NCBI GenBank assembly: GCA_017938245.1
Contig: JAGBBX010000059.1
Span: 1-37,944 of the forward strand
Direction of reading: 5' to 3'
Source: Bacteroidaceae bacterium
Lineage (GTDB): Bacteria; Bacteroidota; Bacteroidia; Bacteroidales; Bacteroidaceae
Length of the DNA: 37,944 bases
The position numbers and the translations under genes were made by a program. The notes under the pieces are model-generated. The model saw only the letters and a program-made list of their open reading frames with translations. It was not told the DNA's origin and did no database searches. This document shows, in pieces, positions 16,205-24,665 of the stretch. Position 1 is the first letter of the stretch, and each line of letters starts with the position of its first letter.

Positions 16205-18196
16205 TTATGGTCTCTCTTTTATTACGCCCTTGCGGTAGGCTGTGAGCAGACGCTCAAGGTCGGCAATTTTTATCATTATACCGCGTCCAATGTCGGTGTC
16301 GCGCACTTTCTTTCGCTGTCCCATCATCTCTACAATCTGTGTGGTAGAGTGAATGTCTGTTCCCTCTTTTATTGCATCCTCGGTTGATGTAAAGGGTGCG
16401 TGCTGTATAAGCTCAAATCCTCGGCTGTGATAGACAAGTGTGTATCCCGCTATTCCTGTGCGGTTGTGATATACTTTTGAGAATCCACCGTCAATGACCA
16501 TCAGTCGGCCGTTGGCTCTAATGGGTGTCTCGCCCTTGCCTACACGCACCGGTACGTGTCCGTTGATAATGTGACGATGCTCGCCCATAACGCCAAACTC
16601 GTCGAGGATTCTGTTGCATACCTGCTCGTTGTCGCGCAGAATGTAATACCATCCTTTAGGCTCTTTCTGCACCTCTTTATCGGTGAGAAGATAACGCTCG
16701 AATGTAGCCATTTTGGCTTTGCCGAAAAGGGGGGACTCGGGACCGCACCACAGGTACCAGAAGAAGTCGGCTGCCTGCTCGCGTGCCTCGGGCTCAAGGT
16801 CGTTGTCGAATGCAGTGCGTGCCATACGTTCTACTTTCTTAAGCAGTTCCTTACCCTTTACAGTTACGCCGTCAAAGACAACCTCACGCATTGAGCCATC
16901 CTCGTTAATGGGAACAGCTGCGTGGAACATAAGGTTCGAGTTGTATATGGTATACATTCCTCCGCGCATAAGCAGGCAATTAACGTGGCTTTGCAGACGC
17001 TCACTGCGCATAAAAGAGTGACGCAGACGCTCCATAAGGTCGCTCTCTTCAGGGGTGAGCGCATACGGGTTTTTGGGGTCGAGTGTGGGCCACAGTTTAT
17101 CCTTCATCTCATACTCGTTGCCGTCTATTGTAATGATGCCTCGCTCTTTGTCGATAAACTCCATAAGGCAGCGGTCCATCATACCCCATTCGGGGTGTTT
17201 CATTGCAATCTGCCCCGATAGCTTAAACTCAATTACCGATACAGCCTTGTGCATCTGTGCTATAAGACGTATGTCCTTATCGGTAAAATTGGTGCGCTCC
17301 TCGTCTACTCGCGGCTGATAAATCTCGCAGGGATCGTCGGCATATTGCTCCATCGCAAAAGTGGCAAGGGGAACCATATTTATAGAGTATCCATCCTCGA
17401 GGGTGGTGGTATTTGCATCGCGTAGCGACAGACGCAGCACGCTTGCTATACAGCAGGTGTTTCCTGCTGCTGCTCCCATCCACAGCACGTCGTGATTACC
17501 CCAAGTGATGTCAACGTGGTGATATTCACACAGAGTATCCATAATGTGATGCGCGCCCGGGCCTCGGTCGAAAATGTCGCCAAGAATGTGTAGGCGGTCT
17601 ATGGTGAGTCGCTGTATAAGATAGCATAGCGCTGTTATAAAGTGCTCGGCGCGTCCTGTGCCAATGATAGTCTCTACAATAACGCTCAGATAGGCCTGTT
17701 TGTTCTCTATGCCGTTGTTCTCGTGCAGAAGCTCCTCGATAATATAAGCATACTCCTCGGGGAGGCTTTTGCGTACCTTCGAGCGTGTATATTTCGATGA
17801 AATATCGCGGCACAGCTTTATGAGCTTGCTCAATGATTCGCGATAGAACTCGTTAAGGTCGATACCCGACTGATTAAGCAGTTTCAGTTTACCCTCGGGG
17901 TAGTATATGAGTGTGCATAGGTCTTTACGCTCCTCCTCGCTGATAGTATTGCCAAAAAGCTCGTTTACTTTGCGCTTGATGTTTCCCGATGCGTTGCGCA
18001 ACACGTGCTCGAACGCTTCGTGCTCGCCGTGAATGTCGGCCATAAAGTGTTCGGTAGGCTTAGGTAGATGTAGTATTGCCTCAAGGTTTATAATCTCGGT
18101 TGTCACACTCGATACGGTTGGGAATTCGCGTGCCAACAGACGTAAGTATCTGAGGTCCTCTTTTACCTCCTCAAGTGTTATATGCGGCTTAGACAT
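16205..18196 (-). CDS. fbp: Class III fructose-1,6-bisphosphatase
   Basis: 663 residues, the size of the Bacillus-type (class III) enzyme. Metallophosphatase motifs are in order: MADIHGEHEAFEHVL, ILGDIFDRGPGAHHIM, DITWGNHDVLWMGAAAGN, and IINGHVPVR followed by VIDGGFSKVY near the C-terminus. It hydrolyses fructose 1,6-bisphosphate to fructose 6-phosphate in gluconeogenesis. A good promoter lies at 18261-18292, giving a leader of about 58 bases. purE and ispG follow closely on the same strand, so read-through is likely. Confidence 0.94.
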   Translation of the reverse strand: MSKPHITLEEVKEDLRYLRLLAREFPTVSSVTTEIINLEAILHLPKPTEHFMADIHGEHEAFEHVLRNASGNIKRKVNELFGNTISEEERKDLCTLIYYPEGKLKLLNQSGIDLNEFYRESLSKLIKLCRDISSKYTRSKVRKSLPEEYAYIIEELLHENNGIENKQAYLSVIVETIIGTGRAEHFITALCYLIQRLTIDRLHILGDIFDRGPGAHHIMDTLCEYHHVDITWGNHDVLWMGAAAGNTCCIASVLRLSLRDANTTTLEDGYSINMVPLATFAMEQYADDPCEIYQPRVDEERTNFTDKDIRLIAQMHKAVSVIEFKLSGQIAMKHPEWGMMDRCLMEFIDKERGIITIDGNEYEMKDKLWPTLDPKNPYALTPEESDLMERLRHSFMRSERLQSHVNCLLMRGGMYTIYNSNLMFHAAVPINEDGSMREVVFDGVTVKGKELLKKVERMARTAFDNDLEPEAREQAADFFWYLWCGPESPLFGKAKMATFERYLLTDKEVQKEPKGWYYILRDNEQVCNRILDEFGVMGEHRHIINGHVPVRVGKGETPIRANGRLMVIDGGFSKVYHNRTGIAGYTLVYHSRGFELIQHAPFTSTEDAIKEGTDIHSTTQIVEMMGQRKKVRDTDIGRGIMIKIADLERLLTAYRKGVIKERP

Positions 18197-18260
18197 AGTT
18201 AATAGTTTTTAAACAACTTCTAAATTTGGGGGTATATTATCCCCAATTAATCATCTACCG

Positions 18261-18292
18261 CAAATTTATACTTATTTTTTTCAAATGGCAAA
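18261..18292 (-). promoter_or_regulatory. Promoter of fbp
   Basis: On the minus strand: TTTG (18292-18289), 20 bases, TAAATTTG (18268-18261). Both boxes match the Bacteroidetes consensus exactly. Expected start is near 18254. Confidence 0.75.
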
Positions 18293-18358
18293 TTTTAACT
18301 AAGAATATATGAAAGTAAACTTTTATTCTCACAAGAGGATGTCTCTCCTTCTGTAAAA

Positions 18359-18404
18359 ACACTACCGTACCATCGGATTGCAAAATTCGATGGTACGGTA
18401 GTGT
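18359..18404 (-). terminator. Terminator of the esterase gene/operon
   Basis: 17-bp perfect stem (18359-18375 with 18388-18404) around a 12-base loop. On the minus strand it is followed by GTTTTTAC. It lies ~70 bases past the esterase stop and upstream of the fbp promoter, separating the two transcripts. Confidence 0.8.
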
Positions 18405-18476
18405 AGGGATTTAATCCACGAATGTTTTCTATAATATACTATCTAATATCGGAATAATACTGTCTTCCCGTTTTTT

Positions 18477-19313
18477 TTACTCTTTTCCGAATCCATCGCT
18501 TATGAATGGCAATGCAATATATAGTGCTTGCTGCCAGTATTTCCACGAATGTCCGCCATCGCGCACAAGCAGTTGGTAGCGTATGCGTTGTTTGCGCATC
18601 GCCTTTATAAAATCCATATTGTTGTCGAACAGAAAATCGTCGTCGCCAACATCTATGAACCAACGCACCTTGGCGATTTTGTCGCGAAAATCCTTATCGG
18701 CATTTTCGACAGTGGTAATATTGTTATTCTCTACAGCGCTCTGCATAAACAGACGTCGACGAGCATCGGGGTTATTGCTTATCCAGCTGTTCTCAATCAT
18801 TCCCATAAGAGCGCTCATTGCGTATGCCGAGGAGAACATTTCGCTGTGACGCAGGGCATAACCTGTGGTGCCTCCACCGCCCATCGACAGTCCGGCAATG
18901 GCACGATGCTCGCGGTCGGCCTTTATACGGAAACTCTTCTCTACGTGTGGAATAAACTCCTCGAAGAAGAAATCTTCGTATCTCCACCCTTCGCAGTTAA
19001 AATAACCGTCGTATGTGGTACCTGCATCGGGCATTACAATAATCATTTTTTGTGCCTTTCCTTCGTTAAAAATCTCGGTGGCAATATCTTTTACATTGCC
19101 TTTGTCGCGCCACGAGGTATAGTTGTCGGTGAGGCCGTGCAGAAGATAGAGTACGGGATATTGAGTGTCGCCTTGCTCGTATCCTTGCGGCAGATAGATA
19201 CAGTATTTTTTTTCGCAACCGAGTATGTCGCTTTTCATACTCTTTTCTTCTATTGTCTGTGCACCACACAGTGCCGATACAAGTATCAGCATCGATAATG
19301 TTGCTCTTTTCAT
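18477..19313 (-). CDS. Secreted alpha/beta-hydrolase esterase (esterase D / feruloyl-esterase-like)
   Basis: 278 residues. An N-terminal signal peptide (~1-18, LILVSALCGAQT) suggests export. The hydrolase fold has PVLYLLHGLTDNYTSW (oxyanion loop), the nucleophile elbow GLSMGGGG (Ser143), the acid in DVGDDDFLFD (~Asp225) and the catalytic His255 in GGHSWKYW. The family (putative esterase, PF00756) covers acyl esterases, S-formylglutathione hydrolase and feruloyl or acetyl-xylan esterases. With a signal peptide, removal of acyl groups from glycans or lipids in the periplasm is more likely than formaldehyde detoxification; the substrate is not readable. It starts 21 bases after rpoN's stop and shares that transcript. 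Confidence 0.88.
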   Translation of the reverse strand: MKRATLSMLILVSALCGAQTIEEKSMKSDILGCEKKYCIYLPQGYEQGDTQYPVLYLLHGLTDNYTSWRDKGNVKDIATEIFNEGKAQKMIIVMPDAGTTYDGYFNCEGWRYEDFFFEEFIPHVEKSFRIKADREHRAIAGLSMGGGGTTGYALRHSEMFSSAYAMSALMGMIENSWISNNPDARRRLFMQSAVENNNITTVENADKDFRDKIAKVRWFIDVGDDDFLFDNNMDFIKAMRKQRIRYQLLVRDGGHSWKYWQQALYIALPFISDGFGKE

Positions 19314-19334
19314 AACCCTTTGATATTTTTGTTT

Positions 19335-20795
19335 TTACTCTTTTCGCAGACGCGCTACGGGAATGTGCAGCTGTTCGCGATATTTTGCCACCGTGCGTCG
19401 GGCAAGGCTGAATCCCTGCTTATGCAGTGCCTCCATAAGTTCGGTGTCGGTAAGAGGTGTGCTCTTGTCTTCGTGCTCTATAAGTTCTTGCAGGCAACGG
19501 TGAAGCTCACGTACCGATATTTCGCCACCATCACTGGTTGCAATGCCGTCGCTGAAGAAATATTTCAGCGGGAATATTCCCCAGGGTAGTTGAACATATT
19601 TGCTGTTGCTCACGCGCGATACTGTGGAGATATCGTACCCGGCGCGTCGTGCTATATCCTCGAGAATCATTGGCTTTAGCTGCGCCTCGTCGCCACCCGA
19701 GAGCAGGAACTCACGTTGTGCCTTTACAATCTCATTCATTGTACGGGTGAGTGTCTCCTCGCGTTGCTTTACAGCACTTATGAATCCTTTTGCCGCATCA
19801 ATCTTGTGGCGTAGGAACTGTGCTGCCTCTTTGTCTTCGGCACGACCGCTGCGTATCTGCTCGTCCAACATCTGCTGGTAGTCGTTGCTCACTCGCAGTT
19901 GTGGAACGTACATATTGTTCAGTTGTACCGTTATTGTCTCCTCCTGAATGTCGATGGTAAAATCGGGTACAATCTGCTGACGACTGCTGCCCAAACCCTC
20001 GGTGAGCGATGCTCCGGGACGTGGGTTAAGGCGTGCTATGTCGGCTATTGCATTGCGGCAGGTCTCTTCGTCGATACCCAGCTTCTCGGCAAGGTTATCC
20101 CAACGACGATGGCTGAAATCGTCGTAGTGAGTGGTGAGTATGTGACGCTGCAATGTGAGGCTCTCGAGAGGCTCGTCGTTGTTCTCTTCCTCGCGCTGAA
20201 TCTGCAATAGCAGGCACTCTTGCAGTGAGCGGGCGCCTATGCCGGGAGGGTCGAATGTCTGTATCATCTTAAGTATTGCGATGAGGCTCTCTTCGTTGAT
20301 GTTTATACCGTTGTATATTGTCAACTCGTCAAGAATTTCGTCAATTGGTTTATGCAACAATCCATCCTCTTCGAGTGAGCCAATGAGATACTCGCCAACG
20401 GCTCTCTCGCTCTCGTTAAGGGAGAGTTCACCCAATTGCTCAAGCAGGGTGTCGCCGAATGAGGTGCCTGCCGATAAGGGAATATCCTCGGCAGCAGTGC
20501 CCGAGGAGCGATGCTCCCATCCGGCATACTCGGGAATATCGTCGGGTGTGCGATAGTCGTCGGCCGATGTAATATTGGTTTCTCCCTCCTCGTCCGGTAT
20601 AATGTTGCCTCCCTCTATCGTCTCGGGCTCTATAGCCTCTAATGCGGGGTTCTCCATAATTTCGCTACGCACCTTGTCCTCGAGCTCTATGGTTGTAAGC
20701 TCGAGGATGCGCACCTGTAGCACCTGCTGTGGCGATAGTGTCTGGGTTTGCGTTTGGTTTTGTGTCTGTGTATGTGATAACGAATTTCGTTTCAT
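19335..20795 (-). CDS. rpoN: RNA polymerase sigma-54 factor RpoN
   Basis: 486 residues. The glutamine-rich region I is at the N-terminus (LSPQQVLQVRILELTTIELE). An acidic region II follows (~60-110). The core-binding and central regions include GIGARSLQECLLLQIQRE and ARLNPRPGASL, and the C-terminal DNA-binding region ends with the RpoN box ARRTVAKYREQLHIP. It recognises -24/-12 promoters and needs an AAA+ activator; none is encoded in this window. It lies between the TGS-kinase gene (38 bases upstream) and the esterase gene on the same strand. Confidence 0.96.
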   Translation of the reverse strand: MKRNSLSHTQTQNQTQTQTLSPQQVLQVRILELTTIELEDKVRSEIMENPALEAIEPETIEGGNIIPDEEGETNITSADDYRTPDDIPEYAGWEHRSSGTAAEDIPLSAGTSFGDTLLEQLGELSLNESERAVGEYLIGSLEEDGLLHKPIDEILDELTIYNGININEESLIAILKMIQTFDPPGIGARSLQECLLLQIQREEENNDEPLESLTLQRHILTTHYDDFSHRRWDNLAEKLGIDEETCRNAIADIARLNPRPGASLTEGLGSSRQQIVPDFTIDIQEETITVQLNNMYVPQLRVSNDYQQMLDEQIRSGRAEDKEAAQFLRHKIDAAKGFISAVKQREETLTRTMNEIVKAQREFLLSGGDEAQLKPMILEDIARRAGYDISTVSRVSNSKYVQLPWGIFPLKYFFSDGIATSDGGEISVRELHRCLQELIEHEDKSTPLTDTELMEALHKQGFSLARRTVAKYREQLHIPVARLRKE

Positions 20796-20833
20796 ATTCT
20801 TAGAAAGCTGTTTTTAGAAACTTAAACAGTCTC

Positions 20834-22477
20834 TTAATATGTGAAGCTGCTACCACCCAGGAATTCGCGTATTACCGATGTGGGCGGCAGCTCTTTGTCC
20901 TGCAAAGGTACAATATATTCCAGGAATCGCAAGAGACGTCGTGCAACAGAGTACTCTTCGCGGTTCTCGGGAACCTGACGGAGCAGTGGCTCTACGTGAG
21001 GCTTCAGCACCGATAACTCATATGGCAGTGCCGAGTTGAACATTACATCGGCATTCTCTTGATAAGGGAATATCCACTTCTCTTCGCCTTCGCGAACATC
21101 GGGCCAGCGTCTGATGGTCTCGACTGCCTCGTAGCCGCGATATTTGTAGTCGCGCAGCATACGGCGCAGCAGTCGGTTGTCCGATGTGGGTATGTAGTTG
21201 TGCAGGTCGAGTTTTATAGATGTCAGTGCCGAGACGTATATGCGGTATTTCTCCTCCTCGGGAATCTGCTCGGTGAGCATAGGGTTCAGTCCGTGTGTGC
21301 CCTCGATGACAAGAACCATATTAGGCTCTAACTTTATCTTGTTTCCAAGAAATTCTCGTTCTCCCTTTTGGAAATTATAGTGTGGCAATAGTATCTCCTC
21401 GCCCGAGAGTATCTTGTTGAGCGCTTTGTTGAAGTAGGGCAGGTCTATCGAGTATATCGACTCGAAGTCATAATCACCGTCCTCTTTCAAAGGCGTATCG
21501 GTGCGATTGAGGAAGAAATCGTCGAGCGAGATAGCGTATGGCTTCAAACCGCAAGCCATAAGATGTACGCTCAGACGTTTGCTTGTTGTTGTCTTTCCCG
21601 ATGATGACGGCCCTGCAATAAGTACTACACGTGCATTACGATGTTTTATCTCGTCGGCAATGAATGAGATACGTTTCTCTTGAAGTGCCTCGGATACATT
21701 TACGAGGTCTACGCCGTAACCGCTTTGTATTGCTTTGTTAAAATCGCCCACAGTCTCCACGCCCATTATCTGATGCCATCTCAGACGTTCGGTGAAACGC
21801 TCCTGCAGCTTCTCCTGCGGCACCTTATCCTCGAGCGACATCGGCTTGTCGCGGTCGGGGATACGCAGCAGCACTCCGTCGCAGAATTTCTCTATCTCGA
21901 ACAGGTTTATATATCCTGTGCTGGGGAGCAGTCCGCCGTAATAATAGTCGATATAATCGTCCAGCATATAGTAGCTTGCATAGAGCGAACCGTATGTCTC
22001 TAACTGTCGTACCTTGTCGGTGCGGCCAATCTTCGAAAATATCTCTATCGCCTCGGTTGTATGACACTCTACACGCTTGAAACGTATGTCGCGGTCTATG
22101 ATGGCACGCATTCTCTCGCGTATTACATCGACCTCTCTCTCGGTTAGCTCGGTCTCCATACGGCAGTAATACCCATTGGAGATTGGATTCTCGAAACGCA
22201 CCACGCGCCCGGGGAAGAGTTCGTGCATCGCTTTCATCATAACAAAGGTGAGTGAACGCACATACATCCTCATTCCATCCTCGGATGTTATATCAAGGAA
22301 TTCAATATCCTTGTTTTGGTACACTCGGAAAGTGAGACCTACCACTTCGTTGTTAACACGTGCAGCAATACCCTTGTAGGGCATATTAAGATTCATCTTC
22401 TCGTAAATCTTAATTAATGATGTGCCGGCTTCGAACTCTTTACTCTCTCCGTTATTCTTGCAAAATATACGTACCAT
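20834..22477 (-). CDS. TGS-domain nucleoside (uridine) kinase-like protein
   Basis: 547 residues in three parts. Residues 1-60 look like a TGS/ubiquitin-like fold (KEFEAGTSLIKIYEKMNL). Residues ~65-240 resemble the second additional domain of threonyl-tRNA synthetase (CHTTEAIEIFSKIG). Residues ~280-500 are a phosphoribulokinase/uridine kinase domain with P-loop AGPSSSGKTTTSKR (288-301), then SLDDFFLNRTDTP and LVIEGTHGLNP. Such proteins are annotated as nucleoside kinases in Bacteroidetes and clostridia; phosphorylation of uridine/cytidine is likely but the role of the synthetase-like half is unknown. It is the first gene of the kinase-rpoN-esterase run. Confidence 0.88.
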   Translation of the reverse strand: MVRIFCKNNGESKEFEAGTSLIKIYEKMNLNMPYKGIAARVNNEVVGLTFRVYQNKDIEFLDITSEDGMRMYVRSLTFVMMKAMHELFPGRVVRFENPISNGYYCRMETELTEREVDVIRERMRAIIDRDIRFKRVECHTTEAIEIFSKIGRTDKVRQLETYGSLYASYYMLDDYIDYYYGGLLPSTGYINLFEIEKFCDGVLLRIPDRDKPMSLEDKVPQEKLQERFTERLRWHQIMGVETVGDFNKAIQSGYGVDLVNVSEALQEKRISFIADEIKHRNARVVLIAGPSSSGKTTTSKRLSVHLMACGLKPYAISLDDFFLNRTDTPLKEDGDYDFESIYSIDLPYFNKALNKILSGEEILLPHYNFQKGEREFLGNKIKLEPNMVLVIEGTHGLNPMLTEQIPEEEKYRIYVSALTSIKLDLHNYIPTSDNRLLRRMLRDYKYRGYEAVETIRRWPDVREGEEKWIFPYQENADVMFNSALPYELSVLKPHVEPLLRQVPENREEYSVARRLLRFLEYIVPLQDKELPPTSVIREFLGGSSFTY

Positions 22478-22725
22478 AGCTGTCGATTCTTGGGTTAAAT
22501 ACTACGAATATGCGAAAATAAAAATAAATTCTTTTAATTGATATGTTATATTGTTATTTTTCACAATTATTAAATTTATATCGCATTATATCTTTATTTT
22601 ATGTTTACATTTAGGAGAATGTGTGGTCGGAAAGAGGAAAGGATATTCCGGGGTGTTAAAAACGGTGAAACCAACAATATGTTCTCTATTTAAGAAATTT
22701 TTCAGAAATTTAAACCGCTTCTTAG

Positions 22726-22756
22726 TTTGCATTGGTGAAACAATATATTATTTTTG
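22726..22756 (+). promoter_or_regulatory. Promoter of the ATPase-TOPRIM pair
   Basis: TTTG at 22726-22729, 19 bases, TATTTTTG at 22749-22756: an exact match to both Bacteroidetes boxes. Expected start is near 22763, only ~22 bases before the ATG at 22785. The rest of the gap from 22478 is AT-rich and shows no gene; the upstream in-frame extension to 22551 has no recognisable protein content. Confidence 0.78.
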
Positions 22757-22784
22757 CAAAAGTGAGTTAGAAAAAATATCGATT

Positions 22785-23612
22785 ATGGAAAAACTTGCGC
22801 AATACATCAAGAGTATCGAGATTGACTCGTTGTGGAGTAACCGTCGCCATATAAAGTGGCAATTGCGCCCCGATGTAAATATCCTTAGTGGAAGCAACGG
22901 AGTGGGTAAAAGTACCATCATCAACCGTTCGGCGGCTCATCTTAAAGTGATGCGTGACGGTCTGGTGACTCGTAACCCCGAGCAGGGGGTAAGTATAACT
23001 TTCTATCCCGAGGATGCCACGCATATAACATTCGACCTCATTGGCAGTGTCGACCGTCCTATACTAAACAGCGAACTTCTTGAAAAAATCTCAGGTGCAA
23101 ATGTGCGCACCGAACTCGATTGGCAGCTTTATCATCTGCAACGACGCTACCTTAACTATCAGGTGAATATAGGTAATAGAATAATATCGCTGCTCACCTC
23201 GGGTAACCCCGATGACCAACGTCTTGCCACCGAGCTGACAAAGCCGAAGAAAATGTTCCAGGATCTTGTAGACGACCTTTTTGCTCCAACAGGAAAGACA
23301 ATTGTACGTGATAGTAACGAGATTTTCTTCAACCAGTATGGTGAGACTCTTTCGCCCTACATACTATCCTCGGGCGAGAAACAGTTACTTGTGATAATGC
23401 TCACTGCGCTGGTAATGGAGTGCCGTCCCGGGGTGTTGTTTATGGACGAACCCGAAATATCGTTGCACATTGAATGGCAGCAACGACTGATAACGCTTAT
23501 CCGTACACTGAATCCCAATGTGCAGATAATACTCTGCACCCATTCGCCAGCAATAATAATGGATGGTTGGATGGATGCCGTTACCGAGATTGAGGATATA
23601 ATAGAGGAGTAG
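22785..23612 (+). CDS. ABC-type AAA ATPase, AriA-like (PARIS-type) component
   Basis: 275 residues from the ATG at 22785. Every ABC-ATPase motif is visible: Walker A SGSNGVGKSTII (~residues 42-53), signature LSSGEKQLLVIML, Walker B GVLFMDEPEISLH and the H-loop ILCTHSPAI. No membrane domain or long coiled coil is present, so it is an OLD/RecF-style soluble ATPase, not a transporter. The partner gene 42 bases downstream encodes DUF4435. An ATPase plus DUF4435 is the AriA-AriB composition of the PARIS defence system. At 275 residues it is shorter than the ATPases of well-studied PARIS loci as I remember them. I chose 22785 because a full promoter sits just before it; a frame from 22551 would swallow that promoter. 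Confidence 0.85.
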   Translation: MEKLAQYIKSIEIDSLWSNRRHIKWQLRPDVNILSGSNGVGKSTIINRSAAHLKVMRDGLVTRNPEQGVSITFYPEDATHITFDLIGSVDRPILNSELLEKISGANVRTELDWQLYHLQRRYLNYQVNIGNRIISLLTSGNPDDQRLATELTKPKKMFQDLVDDLFAPTGKTIVRDSNEIFFNQYGETLSPYILSSGEKQLLVIMLTALVMECRPGVLFMDEPEISLHIEWQQRLITLIRTLNPNVQIILCTHSPAIIMDGWMDAVTEIEDIIEE

Positions 23613-23654
23613 TAAATGAGACTCCGACGAGTGTAACGCTTTTTATACAATACT

Positions 23655-24659
23655 ATGAAAAGACTCACCGAATATCTTAACTCGAGTTTTATAGAGGCTG
23701 CCAATGCCCTAAAACCCAAACGTGCCAAGATTCGTATCGTGGCATACGTCGAGAGCTACGATGATATCTCTTTTTGGCGTTCGGTATTCGATGAGTACGA
23801 GAATGACAAGTATCATTTCGAGGTACTGCTTCCTGCTCGCAAGAGTCTAACCAAAGGCAAGAAGCGGGCAATGATGAATATGTTGGGTAAGGGGATAGGC
23901 AGGAATATGATTGCTTGTGTCGATAGTGACTACGACTATCTGCTGCAAGGTGCCACCGATACATCGCGTCAGATGATAGAGAACCCTTATATTTTGCATA
24001 CGTATGCATACGCCATAGAAAATCTGCAGTGTTATGCCGAGGGACTTAAGGCTGTATGTGTGCAAAGCACTCTCAACGATGACGATGTGATTGATTTTGT
24101 TGCATATATGAAACTCTATTCGCGTATATGTTATCCTCTTTTTCTTTGGAATATCCTGCTTTATCGTGAGCACGACCTTAGGACAATGAGTATGCAACAT
24201 TTCTGCGAGATAGTTCGCATTACTTCATTTAACATTGCCAATCCGCAACAGTCATTGAAACAGTTGGTTGTGCGTGTGAATCACAACATACAACTGTTAG
24301 AGAAGAATATGCCCCATCTGTTACCTAAATATGAGGCAATGAAGGGTGAGTTTGCCTCTTTGGGAATATTGGACGAAGATACCTATTTATATATACAAGG
24401 CCACCATCTGAAGGACAGTGTGGTTATGCGTATTCTGGGGCCTGTATGTCGTCATCTGCGTAATCGTCGCGAGACCGAGATACAGCGCCTGGCGTGTCAT
24501 CGTCAGCAGTATAACAATGAACTATCGTCCTATCGACATAGTCAGTGCGACGTTTCCCTTATGTTAAGCAAGAATACCAACTACAAAGATTCTACTCCTT
24601 ATAAATGGTTGAAACGGGATATAGAGCTATTGCTTGCGACTATTGAACAACCGCAGTGA
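23655..24659 (+). CDS. DUF4435 (TOPRIM-like nuclease) protein, AriB-like
   Basis: 334 residues. The first ~110 residues read as a TOPRIM fold: VAYVESYDDISFW with the catalytic-type Glu33, then IACVDSDYDYL with Asp90 and Asp92 as the DxD pair, then a helical rest. This is the DUF4435 family. In PARIS, AriB is held by the AriA ATPase and released as a toxic nuclease when a phage anti-restriction protein is sensed. Whether this pair does so is inference from gene order and motifs. The gene ends six bases from the convergent trkH stop. Confidence 0.82.
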   Translation: MKRLTEYLNSSFIEAANALKPKRAKIRIVAYVESYDDISFWRSVFDEYENDKYHFEVLLPARKSLTKGKKRAMMNMLGKGIGRNMIACVDSDYDYLLQGATDTSRQMIENPYILHTYAYAIENLQCYAEGLKAVCVQSTLNDDDVIDFVAYMKLYSRICYPLFLWNILLYREHDLRTMSMQHFCEIVRITSFNIANPQQSLKQLVVRVNHNIQLLEKNMPHLLPKYEAMKGEFASLGILDEDTYLYIQGHHLKDSVVMRILGPVCRHLRNRRETEIQRLACHRQQYNNELSSYRHSQCDVSLMLSKNTNYKDSTPYKWLKRDIELLLATIEQPQ

Positions 24660-24665
24660 TTGTTC

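Noticed and set aside
20808-20829. ctgttt/aaacag hairpin between the TGS-kinase and rpoN as a terminator
   Set aside because: Only a 6-bp, mostly A/T stem without a clear T run on the minus strand; the genes are 38 bases apart and probably co-transcribed.
22551-22784. N-terminal extension of the AriA-like ATPase
   Set aside because: The extension has no recognisable domain and contains a perfect TTTG-N19-TATTTTTG promoter; the conserved protein starts at 22785.
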